Shown here in pieces: positions 1 through 8,918 of a DNA stretch of 64,000 bases. The notes under the pieces were generated by a model. That model saw nothing but the letters and a program-made list of their open reading frames with translations. It did no database searches and was not told the DNA's origin. Made by a program: the position numbers and the translations under genes. Source of the stretch: an uncultured Collinsella sp. (GTDB taxonomy: Bacteria; Actinomycetota; Coriobacteriia; Coriobacteriales; Coriobacteriaceae); contig CALKKS010000018.1 in NCBI GenBank assembly GCA_937995345.1, positions 5,969 through 69,968 of the forward strand. Direction: 5' to 3'. Each line of letters opens with the position of its first letter. Within the stretch, counting starts at the first letter, position 1.

Positions 1-20
1 ATTGTATCCGCGCGCGCGGG

Positions 21-773
21 CTAGAACGCAAACGCGGCCGCGATGTCGCAAGAAATCAGCAGGTCGGCATTTGCATCCTGATCGGTGGGAGCAAGGTTGC
101 ATATGGCCAGCGTATCGCCGGTAAAGTATCGCGTAAGGCCTGCCGCCGGATACACCACGAGCGAGGTTCCGCCCACGACAAGGGCATCGGCCGCGGCGAT
201 GGCGGCAACGGCACCGGTCAACACATGCTCGTCGAGCGGCTCTTCGTAGAGCACCACATCGGGCTTGATGCGACCACCGCACGCGGGGCACACGGGCACG
301 TCCGCGGCACCCTCGTGCTCGCGCGCGCAAATCCATTCGGCGCTGTAGACCGCGCCGCACGTCTGGCAGATATTGCGGTGGACCGAGCCGTGCAGCTCAA
401 ACACGCGCTGCGAGCCCGCCATCTGATGCAAGCCGTCGATGTTTTGTGTCACCACGGCGTCGAGCTTGCCGGCGCGCTCCAGCTCGGCCAGCTTGGTATG
501 GCAGCGGTTGGGCTTGGCGCCAAGTGCAATCATCTTGGTGCGGTAGAAGTCGAAGAACTCCGCCGGATGTGTCTCGTAAAAGCTGTGCGAGAGCATGGTT
601 TCGGGCGGATAGGCAAACTGCTGGTGATACAGGCCGTCCACGCTGCGGAAATCGGGAATGCCGCTTGCCGTGGAAACGCCCGCGCCGCCAAAGAAGACCA
701 CGTGGCAATGGGTTTCGAACAGCTCCGCCAGCGCGGCGGAGGCCTGCTTGGGATCCGTTATTGCCTGCGTCAT
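21..773 (-). CDS. cobB: Sir2-family NAD-dependent protein deacylase
   Basis: This 250-residue sirtuin removes acyl groups from lysines using NAD+ in the cytoplasm. The sequence shows the NAD-binding GAGVSTASGIPDFRS motif, the TQNIDGLHQMAGS motif with the catalytic His further on in FELHGSVH, and a four-cysteine zinc site (CQTC and CPAC). The start is the ATG of MTQAITD because GGAGG lies about 7 bases upstream; a longer reading frame exists but has no ribosome site. Length is normal for the family. It stands alone, transcribed divergently from the exonuclease III gene. The exact acyl specificity cannot be read from the sequence. Confidence 0.95.
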   Translation of the reverse strand: MTQAITDPKQASAALAELFETHCHVVFFGGAGVSTASGIPDFRSVDGLYHQQFAYPPETMLSHSFYETHPAEFFDFYRTKMIALGAKPNRCHTKLAELERAGKLDAVVTQNIDGLHQMAGSQRVFELHGSVHRNICQTCGAVYSAEWICAREHEGAADVPVCPACGGRIKPDVVLYEEPLDEHVLTGAVAAIAAADALVVGGTSLVVYPAAGLTRYFTGDTLAICNLAPTDQDANADLLISCDIAAAFAF

Positions 774-886
774 ATATGTCCTCCGTCCGTGTCTCCGGGA
801 CGGCGGCGTTCGCACTATCACTCGCGGACTCCGCCCCGCTCTAGTTGCGTTAATCTTAAGCCTGCCAACCCCGTCGAAAGGACACC

Positions 887-1705
887 ATGCCTCAGACTTA
901 CACTTTCGCCTCGTGGAATGTCAACGGCCTGCGCGCCGTGCTCAAAAAAGACCCGAGCTTTATCCAGATCGCACAGGAACTCGATGTCGATGTCCTAGCG
1001 CTGCAAGAAACTAAACTGCAAGAAGGCCAGGTGCAGGTCGACCTGCCCGGCTATCACCAAACCTGGAGCTACGCCGAGCGCAAGGGCTACTCGGGCACCG
1101 CGGTCTTTAGCCGCCAGGAACCGCTGCGCGTGCTGCGCGCCGATGCACTGCTACCCTACGCCGGCGAGGGCGAGGCGGCCGAGCTCGTTGCCCAAGCCGC
1201 GACCGAGGGTCGTGTCTGCGCGCTCGAGTTCGACAAGTTTTGGTTTGTGGACGTCTATACGCCCAACGCCCAAAATGAGCTCGCGCGCATCGATGTACGC
1301 ATGGCCTGGGACGATGCCTACCGCGGCTTTTTGGCAGGCCTCGAGCGCGAGACCGGAAAGCCCGTGGTGACCTGCGGCGACTTTAACGTGGCACACGAGG
1401 AGATCGACCTTAAGAACCCCAAGTCCAACCGCGGCAACGCAGGCTTTTCGGACGAGGAGCGCGGCAAGTTCACCGAGCTGCTCAACGCCGGCTTTACCGA
1501 CACTTGGCGCACAGCCAATCCGGACGTCGAGGGCGTCTACAGCTGGTGGAGCTACCGCTTTAATGCCCGCAAGAACAACGCAGGCTGGCGCATCGATTAC
1601 TTCCTGGTGAGCGACGCAATCGCCGGCAACGTACGCGACACCGGCATCCGCGGCGACATCTTTGGCAGCGACCACTGCCCCGTCACCCTCACGCTAGAGC
1701 TCTAG
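887..1705 (+). CDS. xth: Exodeoxyribonuclease III (AP endonuclease)
   Basis: This is a 272-residue exonuclease/endonuclease/phosphatase-fold enzyme that cuts DNA at abasic sites in base-excision repair. All family motifs are visible in order: SWNVNGLRA, ALQETKLQ with the metal-binding Glu, CGDFNVAHEEID, RIDYFLVS and the C-terminal catalytic GSDHCPVTL. AAAGGAC precedes the ATG. It is monocistronic and converges with the ECF transporter operon; a palindromic intergenic element separates them. Confidence 0.96.
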   Translation: MPQTYTFASWNVNGLRAVLKKDPSFIQIAQELDVDVLALQETKLQEGQVQVDLPGYHQTWSYAERKGYSGTAVFSRQEPLRVLRADALLPYAGEGEAAELVAQAATEGRVCALEFDKFWFVDVYTPNAQNELARIDVRMAWDDAYRGFLAGLERETGKPVVTCGDFNVAHEEIDLKNPKSNRGNAGFSDEERGKFTELLNAGFTDTWRTANPDVEGVYSWWSYRFNARKNNAGWRIDYFLVSDAIAGNVRDTGIRGDIFGSDHCPVTLTLEL

Positions 1706-1730
1706 CCCTAACTGATCCCCTGGGGACGGA

Positions 1731-1786
1731 GGAAAAGGGGTCATCTGACCTCGTCCCCCTATAAGTTGCGGTGGAATAGTTCCTGT
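1731..1786. repeat. GGGAC-type imperfect hairpin
   Basis: TGGGGACGGAGG and CCTCGTCCCC face each other around a short AGGGGTCA segment that itself pairs with the preceding TGATCCCCT. It carries the GGGAC core shared by many palindromes in this window. It sits directly behind the exonuclease III stop codon and may help end transcription. Confidence 0.45.
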
Positions 1787-1828
1787 TTGGGCCTCAAATA
1801 GCCAAAAACGAGAACTATTCCACCGCAA
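1766..1828. repeat. Palindromic element with perfect 17-bp arms
   Basis: TTGCGGTGGAATAGTTC is mirrored exactly by GAACTATTCCACCGCAA. The 29-base loop holds a second small stem (TTTGG and CCAAA). It lies between two convergent genes, so it could work as a bidirectional terminator, but neither side has a clear T-run. It is one of several intergenic palindromes here with mutually unrelated arms. Confidence 0.7.
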
Positions 1829-1852
1829 GTTCGTGAGGGAACGCGAAATGCC

Positions 1853-2566
1853 CTACAGCCCGTACTTCACGACGACGCGGTTGATGCGGCGACACCAGGG
1901 CTTGTACAGAGCGGCCAAGAACACGCAGGTCGCGAGGCCATGCGTGATGTCGAACGGCACCGCCGTAGCAAGACGCGCTATGGCGCCTGCCCAGGTGAGC
2001 GGCTGCACAAAACCGATGATGTCATACGCGTTGATCACGACGCCATACAGCAGGCCCGACGCAAAGCCATACGCCAACAGCGCCGGCATTCGCACGGTTC
2101 CATCGGCGCGGTCAAACGCGCCCGCATGCGCCAGTGCGCCACCGATATAGCCCACTAGACCCCAGGCATACATCTGCCACGGCGTCCACATGCCCTGCCC
2201 AAAAAAGAAATTGCTGGTCAGCGCTGCCAACGCGCCGACCATAAAACCATTGCGACGGCCAAGTGTCGCACCCGCGATAATGGCGATAGCGCTCACGGGC
2301 TTAAAATCGGGAATGGGCCCAAACAGGATGCGCCCCGCCGCGGCCAGCGCCGCCAGCACCAGCGTGGGCATGATCTGGCGCAGGCCTGGACGTGATGTCT
2401 CATAGCCCGCAAAGAACAGTGCGAGCACGAGCGCCACTACAACCAGCATGGCAAGCGCCGCCTGCTCAATGCCCGCCAGCAACGCCGCAGTCATCACTGC
2501 CGGCACCGCCAGGAGCAGCGGGATCTCCATTTTTGCGAGTAGGCGAGCGACGCGATAATCCGTCAT
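1853..2566 (-). CDS. ECF transporter substrate-binding S component
   Basis: This is a 237-residue, very hydrophobic protein with about six predicted membrane segments. It contains GPIPDFKPVSAIAI and SNFFFGQGMWTPWQMYAW, which resemble S components of energy-coupling-factor vitamin uptake systems. It is the last gene of an operon with the fused ATPase (4 bases upstream) and the T component, so it is a dedicated S subunit. The start is the ATG of MTDYRVAR just after the ATPase stop codon. The substrate is unknown; a corrinoid or related cofactor is a guess from the family look only. Confidence 0.85.
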   Translation of the reverse strand: MTDYRVARLLAKMEIPLLLAVPAVMTAALLAGIEQAALAMLVVVALVLALFFAGYETSRPGLRQIMPTLVLAALAAAGRILFGPIPDFKPVSAIAIIAGATLGRRNGFMVGALAALTSNFFFGQGMWTPWQMYAWGLVGYIGGALAHAGAFDRADGTVRMPALLAYGFASGLLYGVVINAYDIIGFVQPLTWAGAIARLATAVPFDITHGLATCVFLAALYKPWCRRINRVVVKYGL

Positions 2567-2570
2567 CCCA

Positions 2571-4214
2571 TCACGCCCTGTAGAACACGTTGTCGGCAAA
2601 GAAATCTGCCGGAGGCTCCATGCAGGCGATCTCGCCGTCGAACATCATGGCGACGTCGTCGGACACCTGCTCGGCAAAGACTAAGTCGTGCGTGGCAATG
2701 ACGACGGTACCGCCGGCATTCGCATGGTCACGCAGGGCGCAAGCGATGATGCGGCGGCTGGCCAAGTCCAAACCCTTGGTGGGCTCATCAAGCAGCAGCA
2801 GCTCCGGACCAATCAACAGCAGCTTTGCCAACGCAAGCAGCTGGCGCTGGCCGCCCGAAAGATCGTACGGGTGACGCGCCTCCAAGCCCGCCAGGCCCAG
2901 GCGCGCTGTCTGCTCCCGTGCTGCGGCCTCGTCGTATCCGCAGGCCGAAGCCCATTCCATCAGCTCGTCGCGCACCGTTTCGGCGACCAGCAATGCCTTG
3001 GGATTCTGTGGCAGCAGCGCAGCCGAGGCCGCCCCGCGCACCATGTGGCCACGCTGCAGCTTAGCCGTCTTGGCCAGCACCGAGAGCATCGTCGACTTGC
3101 CGCAGCCGTTTCCGCCCACGACCGTATGCACCGCGCCGGCTGAAAACGTCACATCGAGCCCGCGCAGCACCCAGCCGCCCGCGCGATCGTAGCGAAACCA
3201 GCCTTCCGACAGGGTGGTAGCCGACCCGCCGTGCATTTTTTGGAGTATTCTGCTTCCATCCGTGCACGGGAAGGCTTCCAAGCCGTTCTCGAGCGACGTT
3301 TGCGCCACAAATTCGGACGATTTGTCCAATTCCGAACTTTTTTTCGCGCTCGATACGTCCCCGGGCGGCTCCAGCGAGCCCAAATTGTCCTCACGCCTGC
3401 TGAATACTCCGTTTTTTGCACATCGGATGGCACCCCACCCCAACATGTCATCGGAAAACAGCGATTCTCGGCGTCCCAAAGAAGCCATATCCGCCACCTC
3501 GCGCACACGACCGCCCTCAATCCGGTACGCACACGTCGCATACTCGAGCATCGGCCGCGGTTGATGCGTAGCCACAACAACCGTGCAGCCCAGCTCACGG
3601 TTCACGCGAAACAGCGCGTGCAGAAAATTCTTCTCGGCAACGGGATCGAGCTGAGACGTGGGCTCGTCGAGTAGCAACACACGCGGACGCAGCGCCAGGA
3701 CGGCGGCAAGCGACAGCAGCTGCTTGCGGCCACCCGAAAGCGTATCGGTATCGCGATGAAGCCAGTCCTCCAGACCAAAGAAATAGCTGGTTTCGGCAAC
3801 ACGGCGGCGCATCTCGTCGCGCGACACCCCCAGATTCTCTAGGCCAAACGCCATCTCGTGCCACACGGTCTCGCACACAATCTGGTTCTCGGGATCCTGG
3901 AACACGTAGCCCACGCACTCCGCAGACGCGCGCACGTCCATGTCGGCAACGTTCTCGCCCAGCACGCGCGCATCGCCAGTGCGCTCGCCCGCCGGAGCGA
4001 TCTCGGGCTTGAGCAGCGACAGCAGCGTCGACTTACCCGATCCGGTACCGCCAACAAGCAGCGCAAATGCACCTTGGGGAACAGACCAGTCGAGCCCCTC
4101 GAGTACCGCAGCATCAGCCCCGGGGTAGGCAAAGCTCAGGCTCCGCACCTCAATCGCCGGCATATCCGGGCCGCACGCCGCACCCGACACCGGGCCCCTA
4201 TCCAACCGAGCCAT
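2571..4214 (-). CDS. ecfA: ECF transporter ATPase with two fused ABC domains (EcfA/EcfA' type)
   Basis: This 547-residue protein holds two nucleotide-binding domains that power the ECF importer. Domain 1 has Walker A GGTGSGKST at about 55-63, signature LSGGRKQ at about 159 and Walker B VLLLDEP. Domain 2 has GGNGCGKST at about 367-375, LSGGQRQ and LLLLDEP. The ATG overlaps the ecfT stop as ATGA, implying translational coupling. Residues 265-328 form a Ser/Glu-rich linker encoded by a 191-bp palindromic segment unlike the flanking DNA (annotated separately). Fused ATPases are known for this family; the linker insert is the oddity. Confidence 0.93.
   Translation of the reverse strand: MARLDRGPVSGAACGPDMPAIEVRSLSFAYPGADAAVLEGLDWSVPQGAFALLVGGTGSGKSTLLSLLKPEIAPAGERTGDARVLGENVADMDVRASAECVGYVFQDPENQIVCETVWHEMAFGLENLGVSRDEMRRRVAETSYFFGLEDWLHRDTDTLSGGRKQLLSLAAVLALRPRVLLLDEPTSQLDPVAEKNFLHALFRVNRELGCTVVVATHQPRPMLEYATCAYRIEGGRVREVADMASLGRRESLFSDDMLGWGAIRCAKNGVFSRREDNLGSLEPPGDVSSAKKSSELDKSSEFVAQTSLENGLEAFPCTDGSRILQKMHGGSATTLSEGWFRYDRAGGWVLRGLDVTFSAGAVHTVVGGNGCGKSTMLSVLAKTAKLQRGHMVRGAASAALLPQNPKALLVAETVRDELMEWASACGYDEAAAREQTARLGLAGLEARHPYDLSGGQRQLLALAKLLLIGPELLLLDEPTKGLDLASRRIIACALRDHANAGGTVVIATHDLVFAEQVSDDVAMMFDGEIACMEPPADFFADNVFYRA
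3231..3421. repeat. Palindromic element inserted in frame in the ECF ATPase gene
   Basis: On the minus strand the ends read GTGCAAAAAACGGAGTATTC and, inverted, GTGCATTTTTTGGAGTATTC. The terminal inverted repeats therefore share GTGCA and GGAGTATTC around a homopolymer of opposite sense. The interior has further small inverted pairs (ACAAAT with ATTTGT; GGAC with GTCC). It is AT-richer than its surroundings, falls exactly in the linker between the two ATPase domains, and has no in-frame stop. I saw no second copy in this window. Confidence 0.6.
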
Positions 4215-5107
4215 CAGCCAAACCTCTTCTCATCGATCACATGCAACACGCAGGGCAGCACCATCCATGCAGCGTACACGACATAGCCCAGCCACGGCGC
4301 CGGCACCGAGAGCTGCGGATAAAACGAATACTGCGTCGTCGCGGTCCATGCCACCGCCACCGCGGCGGCACCAAACACCGCAAGTCCAACCAGCGCGGCA
4401 GCGTCGCCGCGCCCCAGTCGATACCGCGCATACGTCGTACGGCGCGTCGTGGCGCCCCATCCACGGGAGCGCATGGCATCCGCGCGCTCAAGCGAATCTT
4501 CCATGCCCCAGCCCATCAGCACGCTCGATGCCCGCAGGCGCGAGCGCACGGGATCAGCCGGCGCGCGTCCCGGTACATCAATCGCATCCTGCACCGCCAG
4601 CACCGTGCGGCCGCGGCGCAAAAACTGTGGAATAAGCCGCATGCACATCGAGATCATGAGCGCGACCACCGGTGCGGCGTTGCCCAACAGTGCGAGCACC
4701 TTGTCGTATTCGAGCATCGACGCCGCGGCCTCAAACCACAGCACGCTCGCCACAAACAGCCCACCCATGCAAAGGCCGTACATCATGCTCTCCAAATACA
4801 CCACGCGCATGCCAATATGGAAAAGCTCGGTCGAGCCCGATGCACTAAACAGCGGGTTGACCAGCGCAATGATCAAAATCACCGGCAGCTGCCAGCGAAG
4901 CGCGCCCAACGTGCGGGCAGCCCCGCGCGTCGCAAATCCATACGCCAACCCGCCCGCGAGCGACAGCGCGATCAGCACCGGTTGCATCGAGAACATAGTG
5001 AGCCCCAACGTCAGCACCATGTAGAGTGCCGGCACCGCCGGATGCGACATCGAAAATGCCGCGACGGGTTCGTTGCCCGGTTCCTCTCGCATGATATCCA
5101 CGGGCAC
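4214..5107 (-). CDS. ecfT: ECF transporter transmembrane T component
   Basis: This is about 297 residues with several hydrophobic segments, and it is the scaffold that joins the S component to the ATPases. Characteristic EcfT features near residues 170-240 are the cytoplasmic stretch SMCMRLIPQFLRRGRTV and the Arg motif ADAMRSRGWG that contacts the ATPase. It heads the operon ecfT-ecfA-ecfS. The start is uncertain: a GTG with AGGGG six bases upstream is preferred, and alternatives are a TTG at 5125 or an ATG at 5092. A hydrophobic reading frame just upstream is discussed in the findings. Confidence 0.9.
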   Translation of the reverse strand: MPVDIMREEPGNEPVAAFSMSHPAVPALYMVLTLGLTMFSMQPVLIALSLAGGLAYGFATRGAARTLGALRWQLPVILIIALVNPLFSASGSTELFHIGMRVVYLESMMYGLCMGGLFVASVLWFEAAASMLEYDKVLALLGNAAPVVALMISMCMRLIPQFLRRGRTVLAVQDAIDVPGRAPADPVRSRLRASSVLMGWGMEDSLERADAMRSRGWGATTRRTTYARYRLGRGDAAALVGLAVFGAAAVAVAWTATTQYSFYPQLSVPAPWLGYVVYAAWMVLPCVLHVIDEKRFG

Positions 5108-5297
5108 CCCCATCCCCTCGCTCAAACGTCAACGCCGCAGCGCCGCCGCCATACACAACCAGCGCAAACGCCACGACGGCGGCAGCGACATCGGCCGTCA
5201 CGCGTCAATCGTTACGCGCTCATCATATGCCTGCGGTATCATATTGCGCCGTGTATCGTTTCCAAACACACGTCTCTATAACGTAACAGGAGATCAC

Positions 5298-6710
5298 ATG
5301 GACGCAACCGCAATTATCCTCGCCGCCGGCGAGGGCACCCGCATGAAGTCGAACCACTGCAAGGTTTCGCACAAGATCCTGGGTAAGCCCATGGTCCAGT
5401 GGATCGTCGACGCCACCATCAAGGCCGGCTGCAGCCGCGTCGTGGTCGTCATCGGTAGCCACGCCGACGAGATGCGCGCCCTCATCGATGGCGCCTACGC
5501 CAACAGCGCCACCAAGGTCGAGTGCGTCGAGCAGACCGAGCGCCTGGGCACCGGCCACGCCGTCAAGGTCGCGCTCGAGGCCTGCGGCATCACGCAAGGC
5601 CCCGTCGTCGTGCTCAACGGCGACCTGCCGCTCATCACCGCCGACACCGTCGCCAAGTTCGCACAGACCGTCGCCACCGGCGAGCTCGCCTGCACCGTCA
5701 TGACCATGACCCCGCCCGATCCTTTTGGCTACGGCCGCATCAAACTGGGCGCCGATGGTCAGATCGAGCGCATCATCGAGCAGAAGGACTGCACGCCCGA
5801 GCAGGCCGCCGAGCTACTCGAGTGCAACGCCGGCTGCTACGCCTTCGACGGCGCGCAGCTCGCCGCCCACATTAACGAGATCGGCAACGACAACGCGCAG
5901 TCCGAGTACTACCTGCCCGACATGCTCGAAATCCTCAAGGGTCACGGCCAGGCAGTCTCCATCTTCCACTGCGACGACTACCGCGACGGTCTGGGCGTCA
6001 ACAGCCGCATCCAGCTCGCACAGCTCACCGCCATCGCGCGCGACCGCATCAACGAGCACTGGATGGCCGAGGGCGTCACGTTCATCGACCCCACGCAGGC
6101 TTGGATCGGCCCCGACGCCACCATCGGCCGCGACACCGTCGTGTGGCCGCAGACGCACCTGATCGGCCACGTCACCGTGGGCGAGGAGTGCCAGCTCGGC
6201 CCCAACAGCCGCCTCACCGACACCACCGTCGGCAGCGGATGCATCATCGATGAAACCATCGCCATCGAGGCCGTCATCGAGAACGGCGTCGACTGCGGCC
6301 CGCGCGCCTACCTGCGCCCGGGCACCCACATGCTCGACGGATCCAAGGCCGGCACGCACGTGGAGATCAAGAAGTCCACGATCGGCGAGGGCTCCAAAGT
6401 TCCGCACCTGTCCTACATCGGCGACACCACCATGGGCTCCGGCGTCAACGTGGGCGCGGGCTCCATCACCTGCAACTACGACGGCGTCCACAAGCACAAG
6501 ACCGTCATCGGCAAGGATGCCTTCATCGGTTCCGACACCATGATGGTCGCGCCCGCCCAGATTGGCGACGGTGCACTCGTGGCCGCCGGCTCCGTCATCA
6601 CCGAGCCGGTCCCGGCCGACGCACTCGGTCTGGGCCGCGCCCGCCAGGTAAATATTGAGGGCTGGGCCGCCGATTATCGCCGCCGTCTGCACGAGGACGA
6701 CGAGGTATAA
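5298..6710 (+). CDS. glmU: Bifunctional GlcNAc-1-P uridyltransferase / GlcN-1-P acetyltransferase
   Basis: This 470-residue enzyme makes UDP-GlcNAc for cell-wall synthesis. The N-terminal half is a nucleotidyltransferase with LAAGEGTRMKS at about residues 8-18 and the GTGHA motif. The C-terminal half is a left-handed beta-helix with hexapeptide repeats, ending in the acetyltransferase region with HLSYIGDTTMGSGVNVGAG and NYDG. The ATG of MDATAII has AGGAG 7 bases upstream. A strong terminator follows, and prs lies downstream under separate spacing. Confidence 0.97.
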   Translation: MDATAIILAAGEGTRMKSNHCKVSHKILGKPMVQWIVDATIKAGCSRVVVVIGSHADEMRALIDGAYANSATKVECVEQTERLGTGHAVKVALEACGITQGPVVVLNGDLPLITADTVAKFAQTVATGELACTVMTMTPPDPFGYGRIKLGADGQIERIIEQKDCTPEQAAELLECNAGCYAFDGAQLAAHINEIGNDNAQSEYYLPDMLEILKGHGQAVSIFHCDDYRDGLGVNSRIQLAQLTAIARDRINEHWMAEGVTFIDPTQAWIGPDATIGRDTVVWPQTHLIGHVTVGEECQLGPNSRLTDTTVGSGCIIDETIAIEAVIENGVDCGPRAYLRPGTHMLDGSKAGTHVEIKKSTIGEGSKVPHLSYIGDTTMGSGVNVGAGSITCNYDGVHKHKTVIGKDAFIGSDTMMVAPAQIGDGALVAAGSVITEPVPADALGLGRARQVNIEGWAADYRRRLHEDDEV

Positions 6711-6725
6711 CGTTTTATCAAGCAC

Positions 6726-6760
6726 AAAAGGAGCTGTTCCATGGGGACGGCTCCTTTTTT
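6726..6760 (+). terminator. Rho-independent terminator of glmU
   Basis: AAAGGAGC pairs with GCTCCTTT, and the stem runs into six Ts. It lies 16 bases behind the glmU stop codon. The loop includes GGGGACGG. Confidence 0.85.
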
Positions 6761-6901
6761 CTATCGTGACCTGCGCGACCGGATGAGTGGTCGGTTCGTG
6801 TCCGTTGACGGTAAAGACGTTATCAGGACCCGATAAACCCCGCCGCGCGGTTACAATGCAACAAGGCATCTATATGGCATTCGATATAAAGGAGAAGGGT
6901 A

Positions 6902-7888
6902 ATGCCGATTAATGATCCCGAGAAGTCGGAGAATATGCGCAAGTCCATCCGCGTGTATTCCGGTTCCTCCAACCGTCCCCTCGCTCAGAAGATCGCTGAG
7001 TACCTTGGGGTCGAGCTTTCGGGCCTTACGCTAAAGCAGTTCGCCAATGGTGAGATTTACGCCCGCTACGACGAGACTGTCCGCGGCGCCGACGTCTTCC
7101 TGATTCAGTCCGTGGCCGGCGGCAACGTCAACGACATGCTCATGGAGCTGCTCATCGCCACCGACGCTGCCAAGCGTGCATCCGCCCGCTCCATCACCGC
7201 CGTTATCACCCACTACGGCTATGCCCGCCAGGACCGCAAGGCCGGCCCGCGCGAGCCCATCACCGCCCGCCTCGTCGCCAACCTGCTCGAGCGCGCCGGC
7301 GTCGACCGCATCATCACCCTCGACCTGCACCAGGGTCAGATCCAGGGCTTCTTTGATATCCCGGTCAACCACCTATCCGCACTGCCGCTGTTTGGCCAGT
7401 ACTACAACGCCATGAACTTCGACACCGACAACCTGGTTGTCGTCTCCCCCGACGTGGGTCGTGCCAAGGCCGCCAAGAAGCTGTCCGACATGCTCGGCTG
7501 CGACCTGGCCATCGCCCACAAGGGCCGTCCGCGCCACAACGCCGCCGAGGTCATGGGCATCATCGGTGACATCAAGGGCAAGACCTGCGTCATCAATGAC
7601 GACATGATCGACACCGCTGGCACCCTGTGCGCCAACGTCAAGGAGCTCAAGGCTATGGGCGCTGGCGACATCTACGTCTGCGCCACCCACGGCATCTTCT
7701 CCGGTCCGGCCATCGAGCGCCTGAACGACGCCCCCATCGTCGAGTGCGTCGTCACCGACGCCATTCCCGTCGAGGTCGGCGGCAAGATCAAGACCATCTC
7801 GGTCGCCGAGGAGTTCGCTCAGGCCATCTCCGCCGTTTACCACGAGGAGCCCGTCTCCACGCTCGTCGGCGGCGACTTCGCGCTGTAG
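6902..7888 (+). CDS. prs: Ribose-phosphate pyrophosphokinase (PRPP synthetase)
   Basis: This 328-residue class I PRPP synthetase transfers pyrophosphate from ATP to ribose 5-phosphate, supplying PRPP for purines, pyrimidines, His and Trp. Visible motifs are the catalytic flexible loop around YARQDRKAGPREPI, the metal site DLHQGQIQGFFDIPVNHL, and the PRPP-binding loop VINDDMIDTAGTL. AAGGAGAAGGG precedes the ATG. Five pur genes and carAB in the same window use its product directly or indirectly. Confidence 0.97.
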   Translation: MPINDPEKSENMRKSIRVYSGSSNRPLAQKIAEYLGVELSGLTLKQFANGEIYARYDETVRGADVFLIQSVAGGNVNDMLMELLIATDAAKRASARSITAVITHYGYARQDRKAGPREPITARLVANLLERAGVDRIITLDLHQGQIQGFFDIPVNHLSALPLFGQYYNAMNFDTDNLVVVSPDVGRAKAAKKLSDMLGCDLAIAHKGRPRHNAAEVMGIIGDIKGKTCVINDDMIDTAGTLCANVKELKAMGAGDIYVCATHGIFSGPAIERLNDAPIVECVVTDAIPVEVGGKIKTISVAEEFAQAISAVYHEEPVSTLVGGDFAL

Positions 7889-7911
7889 TCGCTTGACCCT
7901 CGCATCTCACC

Positions 7912-8012
7912 GGAAGCCCGGTAGGCCTGCGGGGTTATCACGCCGACGTCCTCGCCGCTTCGCGGCTGCGGGATGTCGGCTTAGATAACCCCTCCCGGCC
8001 TACCGGGCTTCC
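7912..8012. repeat. Long interrupted palindrome between prs and pth
   Basis: GGAAGCCCGGTAGGCC at the left edge is mirrored by GGCCTACCGGGCTTCC at the right. Nested inside are GGGGTTATC with GATAACCCC and GCCGAC with GTCGGC, so the whole 101 bp can fold into one long bulged hairpin with a CGCTTCGCGG tip. It follows prs and may terminate it, although there is no T-run. It is annotated as a repeat because of its size and its likeness in design to other window palindromes. Confidence 0.75.
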
Positions 8013-8126
8013 TGCTGTCTCGGGGCAGCTGTTTTCTGAAATGACTTTGCCGTACCCTTTCCTCGCCTTCGGCGGGCGTGGTAGCCTTTGTCGTTGATTG
8101 AACTATTTACGTAACGGAGGACAAGC

Positions 8127-8756
8127 ATGGCAGCTGCACAGCCGCTCAAGATTCGCATGGTTGCCGGACTTGGCAACCCGGGCGAGGAATATGCCGAGAC
8201 CCGCCACAACGCTGGCTTTAAGGCAATCGACGAGCTGGCCCGTCAGGCCGGTGTCACGTACTGGAAAAACCAGGCCGGCGCCGAGGTCGCACTCATCAAT
8301 ATCAACGACCCCGAGGAAGAGGGCGGCAAGCGCCAGATTGTGCTGGTCAAGCCGCAGTCGTACATGAACACCTCGGGCGGCCCCATCTCCAAGCTCTGTC
8401 GCGAGTACAAGATCAAGGCCGAGGAGCTGCTCGTAATCCACGACGAGCTCGATATTCCCGCCGGCGACGTGCGTGTTAAGGTGGGCGGTGGCCATGCTGG
8501 CCACAACGGCCTGCGTTCCATCATCGACAAGATGGGCAGCCGCGACTTTAGCCGCATCCGCACCGGCATCGGCAACCCTCCCGGCAAGATGGCCGTCGCC
8601 GACTATGTGCTCAAGCAGCTGCGCGCCCGCGAGGCCGAGGACTTCCAGGACACCTGCGCCCGCGCGGCCGACGCCGCCGGCCTGGCGATCGTGCACGGCG
8701 TGGTCTATGCCCGCGACCATGTCAACGGCGCCGCCTCCGCCAACGGCAAGCACTAA
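8127..8756 (+). CDS. pth: Peptidyl-tRNA hydrolase
   Basis: This 209-residue enzyme recycles tRNA by cleaving peptidyl-tRNAs that drop off the ribosome. It shows the family start GLGNPGEEYAETRHNAGF with the catalytic His, then KPQSYMNTSGG, the HDELD motif and the GGGHAGHNGLRSI motif. GGAGG lies upstream of the chosen ATG; a short N-terminal extension before MVAGLGNPG is normal. The prs-pth order is common in bacteria, but here a large palindrome separates the two. Confidence 0.97.
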   Translation: MAAAQPLKIRMVAGLGNPGEEYAETRHNAGFKAIDELARQAGVTYWKNQAGAEVALININDPEEEGGKRQIVLVKPQSYMNTSGGPISKLCREYKIKAEELLVIHDELDIPAGDVRVKVGGGHAGHNGLRSIIDKMGSRDFSRIRTGIGNPPGKMAVADYVLKQLRAREAEDFQDTCARAADAAGLAIVHGVVYARDHVNGAASANGKH

Positions 8757-8795
8757 AACCTATCATTTAGGGACAGGTTTATTTTGGCAGGTTTT
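8755..8795. repeat. Family-2 GGGACAGG hairpin, copy a
   Basis: This 41-bp element has AAAACCT and AGGTTTT ends and the centre AGGGACAGGTTTATTTTGG. It is almost the exact reverse complement of the element downstream of purM near 33.46 kb, with the same length and only a few changed bases. It overlaps the pth stop codon. Confidence 0.75.
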
Positions 8796-8860
8796 ACCTG
8801 CGGAAACGCCCCAGTTGCGGCATACGATAAACCGCGCGCCGCCATACATGCATAACGCCC

Positions 8861-8904
8861 CAAAGGGGGCCGACCTCAAAGAAGTGTGAGGCCGGCCCCC
8901 TTTG
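8861..8904. terminator. Strong G/C-rich hairpin downstream of pth
   Basis: CAAAGGGGGCCGACCTCA is mirrored by TGAGGCCGGCCCCCTTTG with one mismatch, and GTTTTG follows on the plus strand. This is a probable terminator for pth. It sits inside the two inverted family-2 elements. Confidence 0.7.
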
Positions 8905-8918
8905 CCGTTTTGCCTGAT

